The notes under the pieces were generated by a model. The model was given only the letters and a program-made list of their open reading frames with translations. It had not been told where the DNA came from and ran no database searches. Shown in pieces: positions 50,539-60,162 of a stretch of DNA of 64,000 bases (its first letter is position 1; each line of letters opens with the position of its first letter). Location of the stretch: positions 51,090-115,089 of the forward strand of contig NZ_JACHJP010000014.1 in NCBI RefSeq assembly GCF_014203715.1, in the 5' to 3' direction. The DNA comes from Streptosporangium saharense. Lineage in GTDB: Bacteria > Actinomycetota > Actinomycetes > Streptosporangiales > Streptosporangiaceae. The position numbers and the translations under genes were made by a program.

Positions 50539-51225
50539 TCAGGCGGGGGCGAGCACCCCGTCACGTAGTTCGAGGACCCGGTCGGCCAGCGTGATCAGGG
50601 CGGGGTCGTGCGTCGCGACCAGCGCGGTGACGCCCTCGCTGCGGACCAGGGCGCGGATCAGCCGCATGATCTGACGCCCGGTCTGTGAGTCGAGCTGGCC
50701 GGTCGGCTCGTCGGCGATCAGCAGCCGGGGCCGGTTGGCCAGCGCCCGCGCGACGGCCACCCGCTGCCGCTGCCCCCCGGACAGCTCGTAGGGCCGCTGG
50801 CCCGCGTGCTCGGTCAGCCCGACGAGGGAGAGCAGCACCCGCACCCGTTCCTCCCGCGCGGCCACCGGTGTACGGCACAGCCGCATCGGCACCCCGACGT
50901 TCTCCGCCGCCGACAGCACCGGGATCAGCCCGAAGGACTGGAAGACGAAGCCGACCACGTCCCTGCGCAGCTCCAGCAGCCCCTCCTCGGGCAGCGCGGT
51001 GACCTCGTGCCCGGCGACCGTCACCCGGCCCGCGTCCGGCCGGTCCAGGCCGCCGACCAGGTTGAGCAGGGTCGTCTTGCCCGACCCCGAACGGCCACGG
51101 ACCGCGACCAGCTCCCCCGGGGCGGCCTCGAAGGAAACCTCACGCAGCGCGACGATCTCCTTGGGGCCGCTCCGGTAGACCCGGCGCAGTCCCTCGACGG
51201 CGACCAGCGGCTCCTCAGTCCCCAT
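50539..51225 (-). CDS. ABC transporter ATPase (MacB/LolD type), subunit 2
   Basis: 228 residues from the ATG at 51225. Walker A GRSGSGKTT, Q-loop FVFQSFGLIPV, signature LSGGQRQRVAVARAL, Walker B LLIADEPTGQLD, His in ATHD. It is the shorter of two ATPases encoded side by side. Its start overlaps the end of the other ATPase gene by 11 bp. Partner of the two FtsX-type permeases upstream in the operon. Confidence 0.95.
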   Translation of the reverse strand: MGTEEPLVAVEGLRRVYRSGPKEIVALREVSFEAAPGELVAVRGRSGSGKTTLLNLVGGLDRPDAGRVTVAGHEVTALPEEGLLELRRDVVGFVFQSFGLIPVLSAAENVGVPMRLCRTPVAAREERVRVLLSLVGLTEHAGQRPYELSGGQRQRVAVARALANRPRLLIADEPTGQLDSQTGRQIMRLIRALVRSEGVTALVATHDPALITLADRVLELRDGVLAPA

Positions 51226-52150
51226 CCCCGCCCCCCTCCCTCGTGGTTTCAGGCCAGACGCCGATGTGGTCGCTCTCAAGGCGCAGGCGGACGCGGCGCT
51301 CCATGTTCAGCTCGCTCGTGAAGTCCCTGGGCAGTTGCAGGCGGCCGACGCGGTCGAGCACGGCGTACTCCTCGGCGACGACCAGGCCGTCGGAGGAGGC
51401 GCGGCGGAGCGTCTCGCTGCTGGTCCGCCCGTCCCTGATGCCGACGGTCCGGTCCACCTGCCCGGAGACCAGGGCGTCGTGGGTGACGATCACCGTGGTG
51501 ACGCCCAGCTCGCGGTTGGCCCCGCGCAGCGCGGCGAACACCTCCTCCGAGGACTCGCTGTCCAGCTCACCGGTCGGCTCGTCGGCCAGGACGACCTGCG
51601 GGGAGTTGGCCAGGGCTACCGCGATGGCCACCCGCTGCTGCTCACCGCCGGACATCTCCCCCGGTCTGTGCCCGGCGTGGTCCGCGACGCCCAGCAGGTC
51701 GAGCAGCTCGGTGGCCCGGCCGCGCCGCCGTCTACCCGCGAGCCGCATCGGCAGCTCGACGTTCTCCACGGCGCTCAGGTAGGGCAGGAGGTTGCGGCTC
51801 GTCTGCTGCCAGACGAAGCCGACCACCTCGCGCCGGTACCGCAGCCGGTCGCGGGCCGTCATCCCCAGCAGATCGACCCCCGCGACCCTGGCCACCCCGG
51901 CGGTCGGCACGTCGAGCCCGGACAGCACGTTGAGCAGCGTCGACTTGCCCGAGCCGGAGGCCCCGACGACCGCGACCAGCTCCCCGGCCTCGATGAGCAG
52001 GTCGAGTCCCTGCAGGGCGACCACCTCGACGCCCTCGGTCTTGTAGATGCGCACGAGGTTGTCGCACAGGATGTGCGCGTCCTGCCCGAAGGCGGGGCCG
52101 TGCCGTACGGCCTCGGCCTCAAGCTCGGCCAAGGAGGTCTCCTGGCTCAC
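51215..52150 (-). CDS. ABC transporter ATPase (MacB/LolD type) with C-terminal extension
   Basis: 311 residues, longer than the usual 230. Walker A GASGSGKST, Q-loop VWQQTSRNLLPYL, signature MSGGEQQRVAIAVAL, Walker B VLADEPTGELDS, switch His in THDALVS. The last 70 residues form an extra domain (GLVVAEEYAVLDRVGRLQLP, then FTSELNMERRVRLRLESDHI), perhaps an AbrB- or PilZ-like beta domain. GTG start overlaps the permease stop by 4 bp. Which permease it serves cannot be told. Confidence 0.93.
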   Translation of the reverse strand: MSQETSLAELEAEAVRHGPAFGQDAHILCDNLVRIYKTEGVEVVALQGLDLLIEAGELVAVVGASGSGKSTLLNVLSGLDVPTAGVARVAGVDLLGMTARDRLRYRREVVGFVWQQTSRNLLPYLSAVENVELPMRLAGRRRRGRATELLDLLGVADHAGHRPGEMSGGEQQRVAIAVALANSPQVVLADEPTGELDSESSEEVFAALRGANRELGVTTVIVTHDALVSGQVDRTVGIRDGRTSSETLRRASSDGLVVAEEYAVLDRVGRLQLPRDFTSELNMERRVRLRLESDHIGVWPETTREGGGDGD

Positions 52151-54723
52151 GTCGGTCTCCTTCTCTCACCTGAAGGGCGCCCGAGCGCCGCGTACACGAA
52201 GGCCCCGAGGACCGCGGCCACCGCGAGCCCCACGGTCAGCAGGACCGGGGTGGTCAGGTCGGCGGGATAGACCTCGACCGCGAGCCCCCCGGTGTAGGAG
52301 CTGAGATCGACCCCGGGCCCCAGTACGGCGGGCAGCGCGAGCCCGAGCAGCAGCCCGGCCAGCGCCGTGAGCACGATCATCGGGGAGATCTCCAGCACGG
52401 TCAGCCGACGGGCCTGGGCGGTCGAGAGCCCGAGGGCCCGCAGGTGGGACAGGGCGCCGGTGCGGTCGGCTCCCCCGGTCACCAGGGCGACGAGGACCGC
52501 GGCCAGCGCGTACCCGGCCAGGGCGAACGTGACGACGGTGAAGGCCCGTTCGATCGTCGCGGTGAACGGCGCCCCCGCGATGCCGGAGAGCACCCCGTCG
52601 AGGGTCGTCACCTGCGTGTCCTGCAGGTTGACCGCGGCCAGCAGCGGCCTGGGGTCCAGGTCGTCGCCGTCGAGGAACACCGTGTTGACCGGGGAGCCGT
52701 CCGGTGGGGCGATGACCAGGGGGGCTCCGCCGTACACGCGGGGCAGGCCGGTGACGATTCCCCCCGGGGTCAGGGCGCGCGGCGAGGGGCCGAGCAGCTC
52801 GATCGGCCCCCGGTCCGCGAGGTCGGGCGAGACCAGCACCGGCGCGTCCGGCAGCGTCAGCGGCCCGGCACGCAGCAGGTCCCGGTAGGCGCGGGTGTCG
52901 ACCGCGAGCACCACGACCCGCTGCAGATCGGTCCTGAGCAGGGAGACGGTCCGCGTCGCGGTGACGACCTCCCTGACACCGGGGACCCGCCTGATCCGTT
53001 CGACGATCTCCGGGGTGATCGGCAGGGCGCTGTCCAGCCGGGCGCGGGCGCCGACCTGCTGCCAGGCGGAGGTCTGCTGCGTCGTGGCCAGTCCGCCCGA
53101 GACCACGGCGCCGAACACCGCGACCGCCAGCGCGGGCAGCAGGATCAGCACCGAGAGCGTGGCGGCGGGCCTCGCCCTGGCCGCGAGGGTCAGCCCGAGG
53201 AACGGCACCGCGGGACGCAGCCGTGCCGCCAGCCGTACGGCCAGGCGCAGCGGATAGGGGTAGCAGCGCAGCACGATCAGCGCCACGGCCAGGGTCAGCC
53301 CCGCGGGAACCAGGATCAGGAAGGGGTCGAAACCGCGTTCGTCCGTCTGGGTGGTGAGCCCGCGCTGCCGCAGCAGGTAGGTCCCGGCGAGGGCGAGCAC
53401 GACGACCGCGGCCTCGGCGGTGATCCGCCGGGGTGAGGGCCGGGAGGTGGCGACGTCCTCGCGCTGGTCGGTCCGCGGCCAGCGGTGGGCCAGGGCCTGT
53501 CCTGCGGCGAGCAGCGCGGTGGCGGCCACCACGGCGAGCGGGCCGAGGTGCACGAGGAGGGTGAGCGGCCCCGGCAGCGCGTAGGACAGGGCGTATCCGG
53601 CAACCCCGGCGGGCACCGCGACCGCCGCCACCGCCCCGGTCGTCGTCGCGGCGATCCGCGCGAGGGAGGCGCCCCTGGCCCGCATGAGGACCAAGGCGTG
53701 GCGCATGCGTTCGGCGAGCAGCCGTACGGCCAGGGCGATCACGCCGAGCGCCACGGTGAACAGGCCCGCGACGACGAACAGCAGCAGCGACTCGGCGACG
53801 CGCAGCCGGGTCAGGTGCTCCTGGAGGAGGGAGTCGAGCGCCGTGTCGAGGGCGCCGGGCGAGGAGCCTTCGAGCACGACGGGGACGGCCCCCCTGAAGG
53901 TCCTCACCGCCTCGACCAGCTCGGGCGCCCGCAGGGTCGTGACCGAGGGGCCGTCGACGCCGAGGACCCACCGGTAGGTGGTGTTGGAGTACAGCGCGCC
54001 CAGCTCGGGAAGGGCGGCGTCGGCGACCAGGCCTGTGGCGTACCAGTCGTCGGTGTCCGCCCCGGGCTTGCGGACCTTCATGACCCGGCGCAGGGCGTCG
54101 TTGTGCCGCCAGTAGCCGCTGTCCGGCCCGGCCGCCTCGAAAAGGCCGCTGACCCGGGCCGCCAGCTTCTGCATGCCGCCGAGCAGGACGGTCGCGCCGA
54201 CGCGCATCCGCATCTCCTCGGCGGCCCTCCGCTCCAGCGCCACCTCGAACAGCGGCCCGCCGTCGAGCTCGCCCGGCGCCCCCGGTGGACGGCCCTCGAC
54301 ATAGCGGACGTGCCGCTCGGCGCCGGAGGTCCAGGCCAGGTTCAGATACTGGTAGGACCGCACCTGACCGTCCACCGAGATGACCGGGTTCTCGTTCTTG
54401 CGCACGACGTAGTGGCTGTCGCCCGTGTCCGGCGCCGTCACGACGGGGCGGAGCTCCGGGGGCAGCGCCGCCCTGAAGCTCCGGTCCTCCTCCAGCAGCA
54501 CGGCCGGGGTGAGCGGCCCCTGGGGGACGCTCTGCCGCTTGCTGACCACCACCAGGTCGGCACGGCTCGGGTCGCTCCCGGCCATGGCCACGCGCAACGC
54601 GTCGTCGTAGGCGGTCTGGGTGACCTTGGGCACGGCCGCGACCAGCAGGCAGGCGCTGAGCACCAGCAGCCCGAGCACGGCCGCCACGCCCCGGTTGACC
54701 CGTACCTGGGTCCAGGCGTTCAT
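52147..54723 (-). CDS. FtsX/MacB-like ABC permease (858 residues)
   Basis: Starts MNAWTQVRVNRG at 54723 (4-bp overlap with the upstream permease). It has an N-terminal span (GVAAVLGLLVLSACLLV), a long extracellular domain with KVTQTAYDD and SGAERHVRYVEGRPPG, and two FtsX-type four-span bundles (near AESLLLFVVAGLFTVALG and VVTFALAGYALAAVLVAL), with a cluster of spans in the middle. FtsX-type permeases act in lipoprotein or drug export, or signal cell-wall enzymes. No cargo is indicated by the neighbours. Confidence 0.87.
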   Translation of the reverse strand: MNAWTQVRVNRGVAAVLGLLVLSACLLVAAVPKVTQTAYDDALRVAMAGSDPSRADLVVVSKRQSVPQGPLTPAVLLEEDRSFRAALPPELRPVVTAPDTGDSHYVVRKNENPVISVDGQVRSYQYLNLAWTSGAERHVRYVEGRPPGAPGELDGGPLFEVALERRAAEEMRMRVGATVLLGGMQKLAARVSGLFEAAGPDSGYWRHNDALRRVMKVRKPGADTDDWYATGLVADAALPELGALYSNTTYRWVLGVDGPSVTTLRAPELVEAVRTFRGAVPVVLEGSSPGALDTALDSLLQEHLTRLRVAESLLLFVVAGLFTVALGVIALAVRLLAERMRHALVLMRARGASLARIAATTTGAVAAVAVPAGVAGYALSYALPGPLTLLVHLGPLAVVAATALLAAGQALAHRWPRTDQREDVATSRPSPRRITAEAAVVVLALAGTYLLRQRGLTTQTDERGFDPFLILVPAGLTLAVALIVLRCYPYPLRLAVRLAARLRPAVPFLGLTLAARARPAATLSVLILLPALAVAVFGAVVSGGLATTQQTSAWQQVGARARLDSALPITPEIVERIRRVPGVREVVTATRTVSLLRTDLQRVVVLAVDTRAYRDLLRAGPLTLPDAPVLVSPDLADRGPIELLGPSPRALTPGGIVTGLPRVYGGAPLVIAPPDGSPVNTVFLDGDDLDPRPLLAAVNLQDTQVTTLDGVLSGIAGAPFTATIERAFTVVTFALAGYALAAVLVALVTGGADRTGALSHLRALGLSTAQARRLTVLEISPMIVLTALAGLLLGLALPAVLGPGVDLSSYTGGLAVEVYPADLTTPVLLTVGLAVAAVLGAFVYAALGRPSGERRRPT

Positions 54724-57700
54724 CGGTCCTCCCCGATCCGCAGGACGCCGCCCGCGCCCCGGCGCCGCAGCACGCGCGCCAGCACGGCGACGATCGCGAA
54801 CAGCAGCACGGCGACCGTGACCAGCAGCCCGAGCGTGGCCGCCCAGGGAATGTCCAGCAGCACCCGAGGGGTCACAGCCGCCGCCTGGCCGGTCAGCACG
54901 ATGTACGGCACGACCAGCGAGGCGACGACCACGGCGACCGCGGTCCCGGCCGCCAGGGACAGGCCGATCAGGAAGGCCTGTTCGACGGCGAGCAGCGCGA
55001 ACACCTGCCGGAAGCCGACGCCGAGGGCCCGCAGGATGGCGAACTCGGCAGTCCGTTCCCTGGCCGCGACGGCGGCGTTGACGACGAACCCGAGGACGGC
55101 GAAGGCGAGCGCGGCCAGGAACCCGAGCGTCAGCGCCCCGCGCAGCCCACCCGCGAGCGGGTCGTCCCTGAGCCCCTCTGCCAGCGAGGACAGGTCGACC
55201 ACGGTCGTCTCCCAGCCGGGGTGACGGCCGAGTTCGGCGGCGGCCCCGGTGGTCTCGGCCCCGCCCGTGCCCAGCCACCACTCGGTCGGCACGCGGAGGG
55301 TGTGGTGGGTGAGCAGGTCCCACGCCTGCATGGTCTGCCAGTCGAGCAGTACGGCGGGCACCCCCGGCGCCGTCCCCGGCAGCCCGTCCACGATCCCGGC
55401 GACCCTGACCACGGTGGTGCGCCGGTCGAAGGTGAGCTTGCTCGTCGTCCCCGTGGTCAGGCGGAGCCTGGCGGCCAGGTCGGCGGTGAGGACGACCGGC
55501 AGCGGGCCGAGATAGGCGCCCTGCGGGGTGCCCTCCCCGGAGAAGACCGTCCCCTCGTCCGCGTCCTCGGCCACGGGGGTGACCGTGAGCCGCTGCGGGG
55601 CGACCGCGTCGAACGGGTCGCGGACCGGCGGGGCCGCGAACGACGCGGAGAACAGTCCCTCCCCGGTCGCGAAGCCGCGTTCCTTGGCGGTCGTGGTCGT
55701 CACCCCGTGCGCCAGCTTCGTCCCCTCGGGCACGGTGACCCGGGCGCCCTCACCCGTCGTGACGCCGAGCACGGCCACCCCGAAGCCGGTCCCCCTGGTC
55801 GGCAACGGCACGTCGGCGACGATCGCGGCGACGGTCAGCGGGTAGCTCAGCCGTCCGTTCCGCCCGCGCAACGGCGTCAGGTCGAGTGCCGTCTCCCGCT
55901 CCCCGAGGCCGGGGAGGAACCGGACGGGATACCTCACGCCCTCGGCGTCCACGACCGTCAGCGTCAGCGCCGCGTTGCCGTACACCTCGGTCAGACCGGG
56001 GTCCTCGACGGTGAGGCGGGTCCGCACGAGCAGCCGCTCAGGCCGTCCAGGAACCGTCAGGCCGGGCAGGCGGGGGCGCGCGGCGGTGAGCCCCCGCGCG
56101 AGCGCGCCGACCGTCTCGTCCGACAGGTCGGGGCGGAGCTTGAGCATGCCGGGCAGCTCGCTCCCGTCCACGGCGAGCAGGGTCGCCTCCGCGCCCGCCA
56201 GTTCGGTGCCGCTCTGGTAGGCCGGGCTGAGCGAGGTCACCCCGGGCAGCGACGCGTAGGCCGCCGCCCTGCCGAGCGGCCCCAGCTCGGCGTTCTCCGG
56301 GGGCGCGGCCACCCGGAGGTCGGCTCCCGCCTGGTGCCTGGCCTGGTCTTCCTGGGAGTCGCGCCAGGTGGCAGTGGTCGCCATGCTGACCACGCCGATC
56401 GCGATGGCCATGGTCAGCAGCAGCGCGGGTCCCGAGTAGCGTCCAGGACGGCGGCTGACCTGCCAGGCGCCGAGCGCGGGCGCCAGGTCGGCGCGGCGGG
56501 AGGCGAGCCGTTCGGCGATCCTGGAGACGGGCGGCACGACCCGCAGCCCGATCACGCCCCCGCAGAGCAGGGCGACGGCGGGACCGGCCACGATCAGCGG
56601 GTCGATGCCCAGCTCACCCCCGGCCGTCGCGGTGACCGGGGCGCCGTAGTGCCGTAGCTGCCACACCGCGAGCGCCGCGACGCCGAGCAGCGCCACATCC
56701 GCCCCCGCCCGCTGCAGCGGGCCGTACCGCTGCCCCCGCCCGCGCGCCGTCTGCTCGGCCACGTACGTACGGCGGGTGCCGCCGAGCGCGGGCAGCGTCA
56801 TCAGTACGGCACAGCCGAGCGCCACCGCGACCGCGACCACGTAGGCGGCCAGATCCACACCGACGTCGATCGGCGTGTCCGACGCCCCCGCGTTGACCGC
56901 CCTGAGCAGGGGCAGGGCCAGCGGTGGGGCGAGCGCCGCGCACGGCAACGCGACCAGCAGCGCCTCCCCCGCCGCGAGCAGCGCCAGCCGTACGGCACCG
57001 GCACCCCGGGAGCGCAGCAGCGCCGTCTCGGTGCGCCGGTGGTCGGCCAGCAGCCTGGCCGTCAGCGTCAGCGCGTAGGCGGCGAGCAACAGCAGTTGCA
57101 GCACCGGCACGAGCATCGTCGAGCGGGCGACCAGGGTCGCGGTGGCGAGCTGGTTGAGCCGTTCCGGCAGCCGGGTGGAGAGCGAGCAGCCCTCGCAGCC
57201 GGGCCGCGTCCTGAGCACCCCCTGCAGGGCGCCGACCTCGGTCGCCAGCGGGCGCAGGCGCTCTCTCGGCAGAGATCGCAGGTCGGGTACGGCCAGCCAG
57301 GACGCCGAGGTGCCCGCGACGAACCTGTCGAGGAACACCGGCTCGGCCATCATGAGCGGGCCGTGGGTGACGTAGCCGCCGATCTCGACGCCCCGGGTGA
57401 GCAGCGGCTGACCCGCCCAGCGGCCCGAGCGGGGCTCGCGCAGCTCGAAGACGCCGACGATCTTGACGCGGACCTTCGACTTGTCGAGCCGTCCCTCGAC
57501 GGTGAAGGAGTCTCCGACGGCCATCCCGGTGTCCCGCGCGACGGTCCCGCTGATCGCGGCCTCGACGGTCTCTGTCCTGGTTCCCGGCCAGGCGCCCCGG
57601 ACGAGGCGGGCGTGTTCGGCGAGGCCCTGCTGGGTGCCGAACCGCAGCAGCTCCGGCCTGGACCCGCGCTCCTGGCCGGGCATGGCGTAGGAGCCCGACT

Positions 57701-57998
57701 GGCCGCTCACGGTCACCGCGACCGGCAGGCCCGCGTAGGTCTCGGCGAGCTGCGCGCGCAACGCCCTGTCGGTCGCCGCGAAGGTCCCGGCGTGCACGGG
57801 CGCGTTGACCACGGTTCCCGCGGTCTCGACGGGGACGGTTTCGAGCGTACGGCGGACGCCCGCGTCGACGACCGAGGTGGCGTAGACGCTCAGCCCGACC
57901 AGCGTGGTCGTGGCCAGCAGAATCGCCCCGAAGACCGCGACGAGCAACAGTGGTTCGCTGAGCGCGCGGCGTACGACCAATGCCGTGGGCCTCGGCAT
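54720..57998 (-). CDS. FtsX/MacB-like ABC permease (1092 residues)
   Basis: From the ATG at 57998 with GGGAGG upstream. An N-terminal span (SEPLLLVAVFGAILLATTTL), a large periplasmic-side domain, and two FtsX-like bundles separated by a second extracellular domain. The C-terminal bundle starts VALARERTAEFAILRALG-like (AARERTAEFAILRALGVG), a family hallmark. First gene of the four-gene operon; together the operon encodes two large permeases and two ATPases, which could form one heteromeric exporter or two. Confidence 0.9.
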   Translation of the reverse strand: MPRPTALVVRRALSEPLLLVAVFGAILLATTTLVGLSVYATSVVDAGVRRTLETVPVETAGTVVNAPVHAGTFAATDRALRAQLAETYAGLPVAVTVSGQSGSYAMPGQERGSRPELLRFGTQQGLAEHARLVRGAWPGTRTETVEAAISGTVARDTGMAVGDSFTVEGRLDKSKVRVKIVGVFELREPRSGRWAGQPLLTRGVEIGGYVTHGPLMMAEPVFLDRFVAGTSASWLAVPDLRSLPRERLRPLATEVGALQGVLRTRPGCEGCSLSTRLPERLNQLATATLVARSTMLVPVLQLLLLAAYALTLTARLLADHRRTETALLRSRGAGAVRLALLAAGEALLVALPCAALAPPLALPLLRAVNAGASDTPIDVGVDLAAYVVAVAVALGCAVLMTLPALGGTRRTYVAEQTARGRGQRYGPLQRAGADVALLGVAALAVWQLRHYGAPVTATAGGELGIDPLIVAGPAVALLCGGVIGLRVVPPVSRIAERLASRRADLAPALGAWQVSRRPGRYSGPALLLTMAIAIGVVSMATTATWRDSQEDQARHQAGADLRVAAPPENAELGPLGRAAAYASLPGVTSLSPAYQSGTELAGAEATLLAVDGSELPGMLKLRPDLSDETVGALARGLTAARPRLPGLTVPGRPERLLVRTRLTVEDPGLTEVYGNAALTLTVVDAEGVRYPVRFLPGLGERETALDLTPLRGRNGRLSYPLTVAAIVADVPLPTRGTGFGVAVLGVTTGEGARVTVPEGTKLAHGVTTTTAKERGFATGEGLFSASFAAPPVRDPFDAVAPQRLTVTPVAEDADEGTVFSGEGTPQGAYLGPLPVVLTADLAARLRLTTGTTSKLTFDRRTTVVRVAGIVDGLPGTAPGVPAVLLDWQTMQAWDLLTHHTLRVPTEWWLGTGGAETTGAAAELGRHPGWETTVVDLSSLAEGLRDDPLAGGLRGALTLGFLAALAFAVLGFVVNAAVAARERTAEFAILRALGVGFRQVFALLAVEQAFLIGLSLAAGTAVAVVVASLVVPYIVLTGQAAAVTPRVLLDIPWAATLGLLVTVAVLLFAIVAVLARVLRRRGAGGVLRIGEDR

Positions 57999-58252
57999 GG
58001 CACCGCCTCCCCGTGCAGCGATCACATCCGTTACAGGCACGTTCCGGGGAAAACGCACCCAGAACAAGTTCGGGCCTCACAGAGTGATGGAGCCGATATT
58101 TCCGGGCAATGTCAGCGTGATATCGAAACCGTGACATTGGGCTTTTTTCGATATATATGCGCAGGTCGTAAGGGTGATGTGGGATGCCCGTCTCGCGGAG
58201 TGGTCAGCCCGTGACACATTCGGTCCGGCGCCTGTAACGTGCTCCGCCGCCC
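57999..58252. other. Upstream region of the ABC operon
   Basis: 254 bp up to the minisatellite. It holds the minus-strand promoter of the ABC operon. The 58080-58170 part is AT-richer, with TTTTTTCGATATATAT at 58143-58158. No gene is supported. Confidence 0.4.
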
Positions 58253-58437
58253 GTGGCTTTGTTCCGCCGCCGTGTGGCTTTGGCCCGGCTCCCTGTGGCT
58301 TGCTCCCACCGCCCGTGGCTTTGGTCCGCCATCGTGTGGCTTTGGCCCGGCTCCTTGTGGCTTGCTCCGCCGCCCGTGGCTTTGGCCCGCCGCCTGTGGC
58401 TTTGGTCCGCCGTCGTGTGGCTTTGGTCCGTCGAGTG
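58253..58437. repeat. Minisatellite, nine units of 19-21 bp
   Basis: Units begin GTGGCTT at 58253, 58274, 58295, 58315, 58336, 58357, 58376, 58396 and 58417. Units 2-4 and 5-7 are alike as triplets, a higher-order period of about 62 bp. Unit lengths of 19, 20 and 21 bp do not preserve a reading frame, so it is not a coding repeat. It ends 38 bp before the gene at 58476. Confidence 0.85.
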
Positions 58438-58475
58438 ATCAAGCCCCTAAGCGCCCGCGACGTAGGATTCCGGGG

Positions 58476-58970
58476 ATGGGACACCATATCTGTGCTCTTG
58501 TCGTGGCCGGGCGGATCGACGCCGAACGCGCCGACGCGGTGGGACTGCGTGCCAGGCTCACGCACGACGACATCACCGTGTTCCCCATCGACCACTACTT
58601 CTCGGCCTACTGGGCCGCGATCCGGGGCCGTGACGCACAGCTCGACCTGCCCGACGGCCTTCCCGCGACCTTCCCCGGCGAGGCGGTGCTGTGCGACCTC
58701 GCCCGCGAGGTGACCGGCGCGGACGAACCACGGTTCGCGATCATCCAGACGGAGTACTTCGCCGGTTTCGGCGACCAGTGGGCCGTGGCCTTCGCCGGTG
58801 AGAAACGGCTGACGGCCGACCGGGCCTCGATAAACGACGCGCTCGCCGTACTCGGCGTGCGGGCGTCGGAGTCGGCGGACGAGTTCGACGTGATCGGCCT
58901 CGCCGACTTCCGGAGCAACCCGGACCACCTCGAACGCTACGCCGACCTGTGCGACGAACTGGGCGTCTGA
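58476..58970 (+). CDS. Hypothetical protein (164 residues)
   Basis: Starts MGHHICALVVAGRIDAERAD with an ATG at 58476; the weak CGGGG just before it is the only ribosome-like site. Mixed alpha/beta composition with DDITVFPIDHYFSAYWAA near residue 30 and IQTEYFAGFGDQWAVAFAG near 90; codon use is normal. I do not recognise a family. No metal or nucleotide motif is visible. It converges with the DHFR-like gene. Confidence 0.72.
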   Translation: MGHHICALVVAGRIDAERADAVGLRARLTHDDITVFPIDHYFSAYWAAIRGRDAQLDLPDGLPATFPGEAVLCDLAREVTGADEPRFAIIQTEYFAGFGDQWAVAFAGEKRLTADRASINDALAVLGVRASESADEFDVIGLADFRSNPDHLERYADLCDELGV

Positions 58971-58979
58971 CACCGACGC

Positions 58980-59573
58980 CTATCGGAGCACCTCGTAATG
59001 GAGGTGCGTCACGCCGGGCGCGGGGACGGCCTCGATCAGGCGCAGCCGTACATGGGCGGGCAGCTCCTGGAAGAAGCCACGACCGCCGCCCAGCAGGACG
59101 GGCACCTGGTGGAGGACCAGCTCGTCCACCAGGCCCGCCGCGAGCGCCGACGTCAGCACGCCACCGCCCATGAGGCCGACGTCCCTGCCCCCCGCGGCCT
59201 CACGCGCCGCCGCGACCGCGTCCTCGATGCCGGTGGTGACGAGGGTCTGCGCCGGGCCGAGTTCGGGCACCGCCCGGTGGCTGAGGACGAACAGTTTGGC
59301 CTTCGGGTGCGGGCTGCCGCCGCCGAACCGGTCGGAGTCCTCGTAGGTGTTGCGCCCCGCCACGATCGCGCCCACCCGTCCGGCGAGGGCGTCGAAGACC
59401 CGCGCACTGGACTCGCTCAGCCGGAACCCGTCGAACACCTGGCTGGGCGTGTCGCCGTCGAAGTACCAGTCGAACAGCGTCGCGCCCTCTCCCAGCCCAC
59501 GTCCGGCACCCGGGTCGCGCCCGGTGATGTATCCGTCGACCGAGACCGCGTGGGCGCCAATGACCTTGCTCAT
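58980..59573 (-). CDS. DHFR-like protein (RibD C-terminal domain family)
   Basis: 197 residues. DHFR/RibD-C landmarks: MSKVIGAHAVSVDGYITG (start of the fold), VGAIVAGRNTYED (Rossmann-like loop), GLMGGGVLTSALAAGLVDELVLHQVPVLLGGG near 135-165. These NADPH-dependent reductases act on riboflavin, folate or unknown substrates. It is divergent from an HxlR regulator, a common actinobacterial arrangement. Confidence 0.9.
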   Translation of the reverse strand: MSKVIGAHAVSVDGYITGRDPGAGRGLGEGATLFDWYFDGDTPSQVFDGFRLSESSARVFDALAGRVGAIVAGRNTYEDSDRFGGGSPHPKAKLFVLSHRAVPELGPAQTLVTTGIEDAVAAAREAAGGRDVGLMGGGVLTSALAAGLVDELVLHQVPVLLGGGRGFFQELPAHVRLRLIEAVPAPGVTHLHYEVLR

Positions 59574-59592
59574 CGTGAGGACTCCCTCTTTC

Positions 59593-59645
59593 GAGTTCCT
59601 TTAAGAGACTCCATGAGCGTAACACCCGGAGTTCCTTGAGGGAAC
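59593..59645. promoter_or_regulatory. AGTTCCTT-type palindromes between the DHFR-like and HxlR genes
   Basis: GTTCC-TTGAG-GGAAC (59631-59645, perfect 5-5-5) and an imperfect palindrome beginning GAGTTCCTT at 59593-59611. Both contain GTTCCTT. Likely operators of the HxlR protein encoded at 59667. Confidence 0.6.
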
Positions 59646-59666
59646 CCAACCGACTAGACTGATCCC

Positions 59667-60119
59667 ATGCAACGCACGCAATTCGGGGAGATGGCCTGTT
59701 CCATCGCGCGCACCCTCGACGTGATCGGGGAGCCGTGGTCACCGTTGATCCTGCGCGACGTGTGGGTGGGCATGAACCGGTTCGACCAGCTACAGGCCGA
59801 CCTCGGGATCTCCCGCAAGGTGCTGACCGAACGGCTCAACCACCTCGTCGACCAGGGCGTCCTCGAACGCCGCCCCTACGACAACCGCCCCCGCCACGAG
59901 TACCACCTGACGCCCAAGGGCACCGAACTCATCGATCTCCTCATGGTCATGGCCGCCTGGGGCGACCGCTGGCTAGCGAGCGAGGCAGGCCCCCCGGTCC
60001 TCTACCGCCACCACACATGCGGAGAGATCAGCCACGCCACCCTCCACTGCTCCCACTGCGACACCCCCATGCACGCCAACGACATCGACCTCCTCCCAGG
60101 CCCCGGTGCGGCAACCTGA
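59667..60119 (+). CDS. HxlR-family transcriptional regulator
   Basis: 150 residues: CSIARTLDVIGEPWSPLILRD, then QLQADLGISRKVLTERLNHLVDQGVLERR. The tail carries CGEISHATLHCSHCDTPM, a Cys-rich end like that of the HxlR at 6665. It is divergent from the DHFR-like gene across GTTCCTT palindromes and probably represses it. Confidence 0.92.
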   Translation: MQRTQFGEMACSIARTLDVIGEPWSPLILRDVWVGMNRFDQLQADLGISRKVLTERLNHLVDQGVLERRPYDNRPRHEYHLTPKGTELIDLLMVMAAWGDRWLASEAGPPVLYRHHTCGEISHATLHCSHCDTPMHANDIDLLPGPGAAT

Positions 60120-60162
60120 CGGAAACATCGAGTGCCGGGCCGTACCGGCTGCTGGAAAGGGG

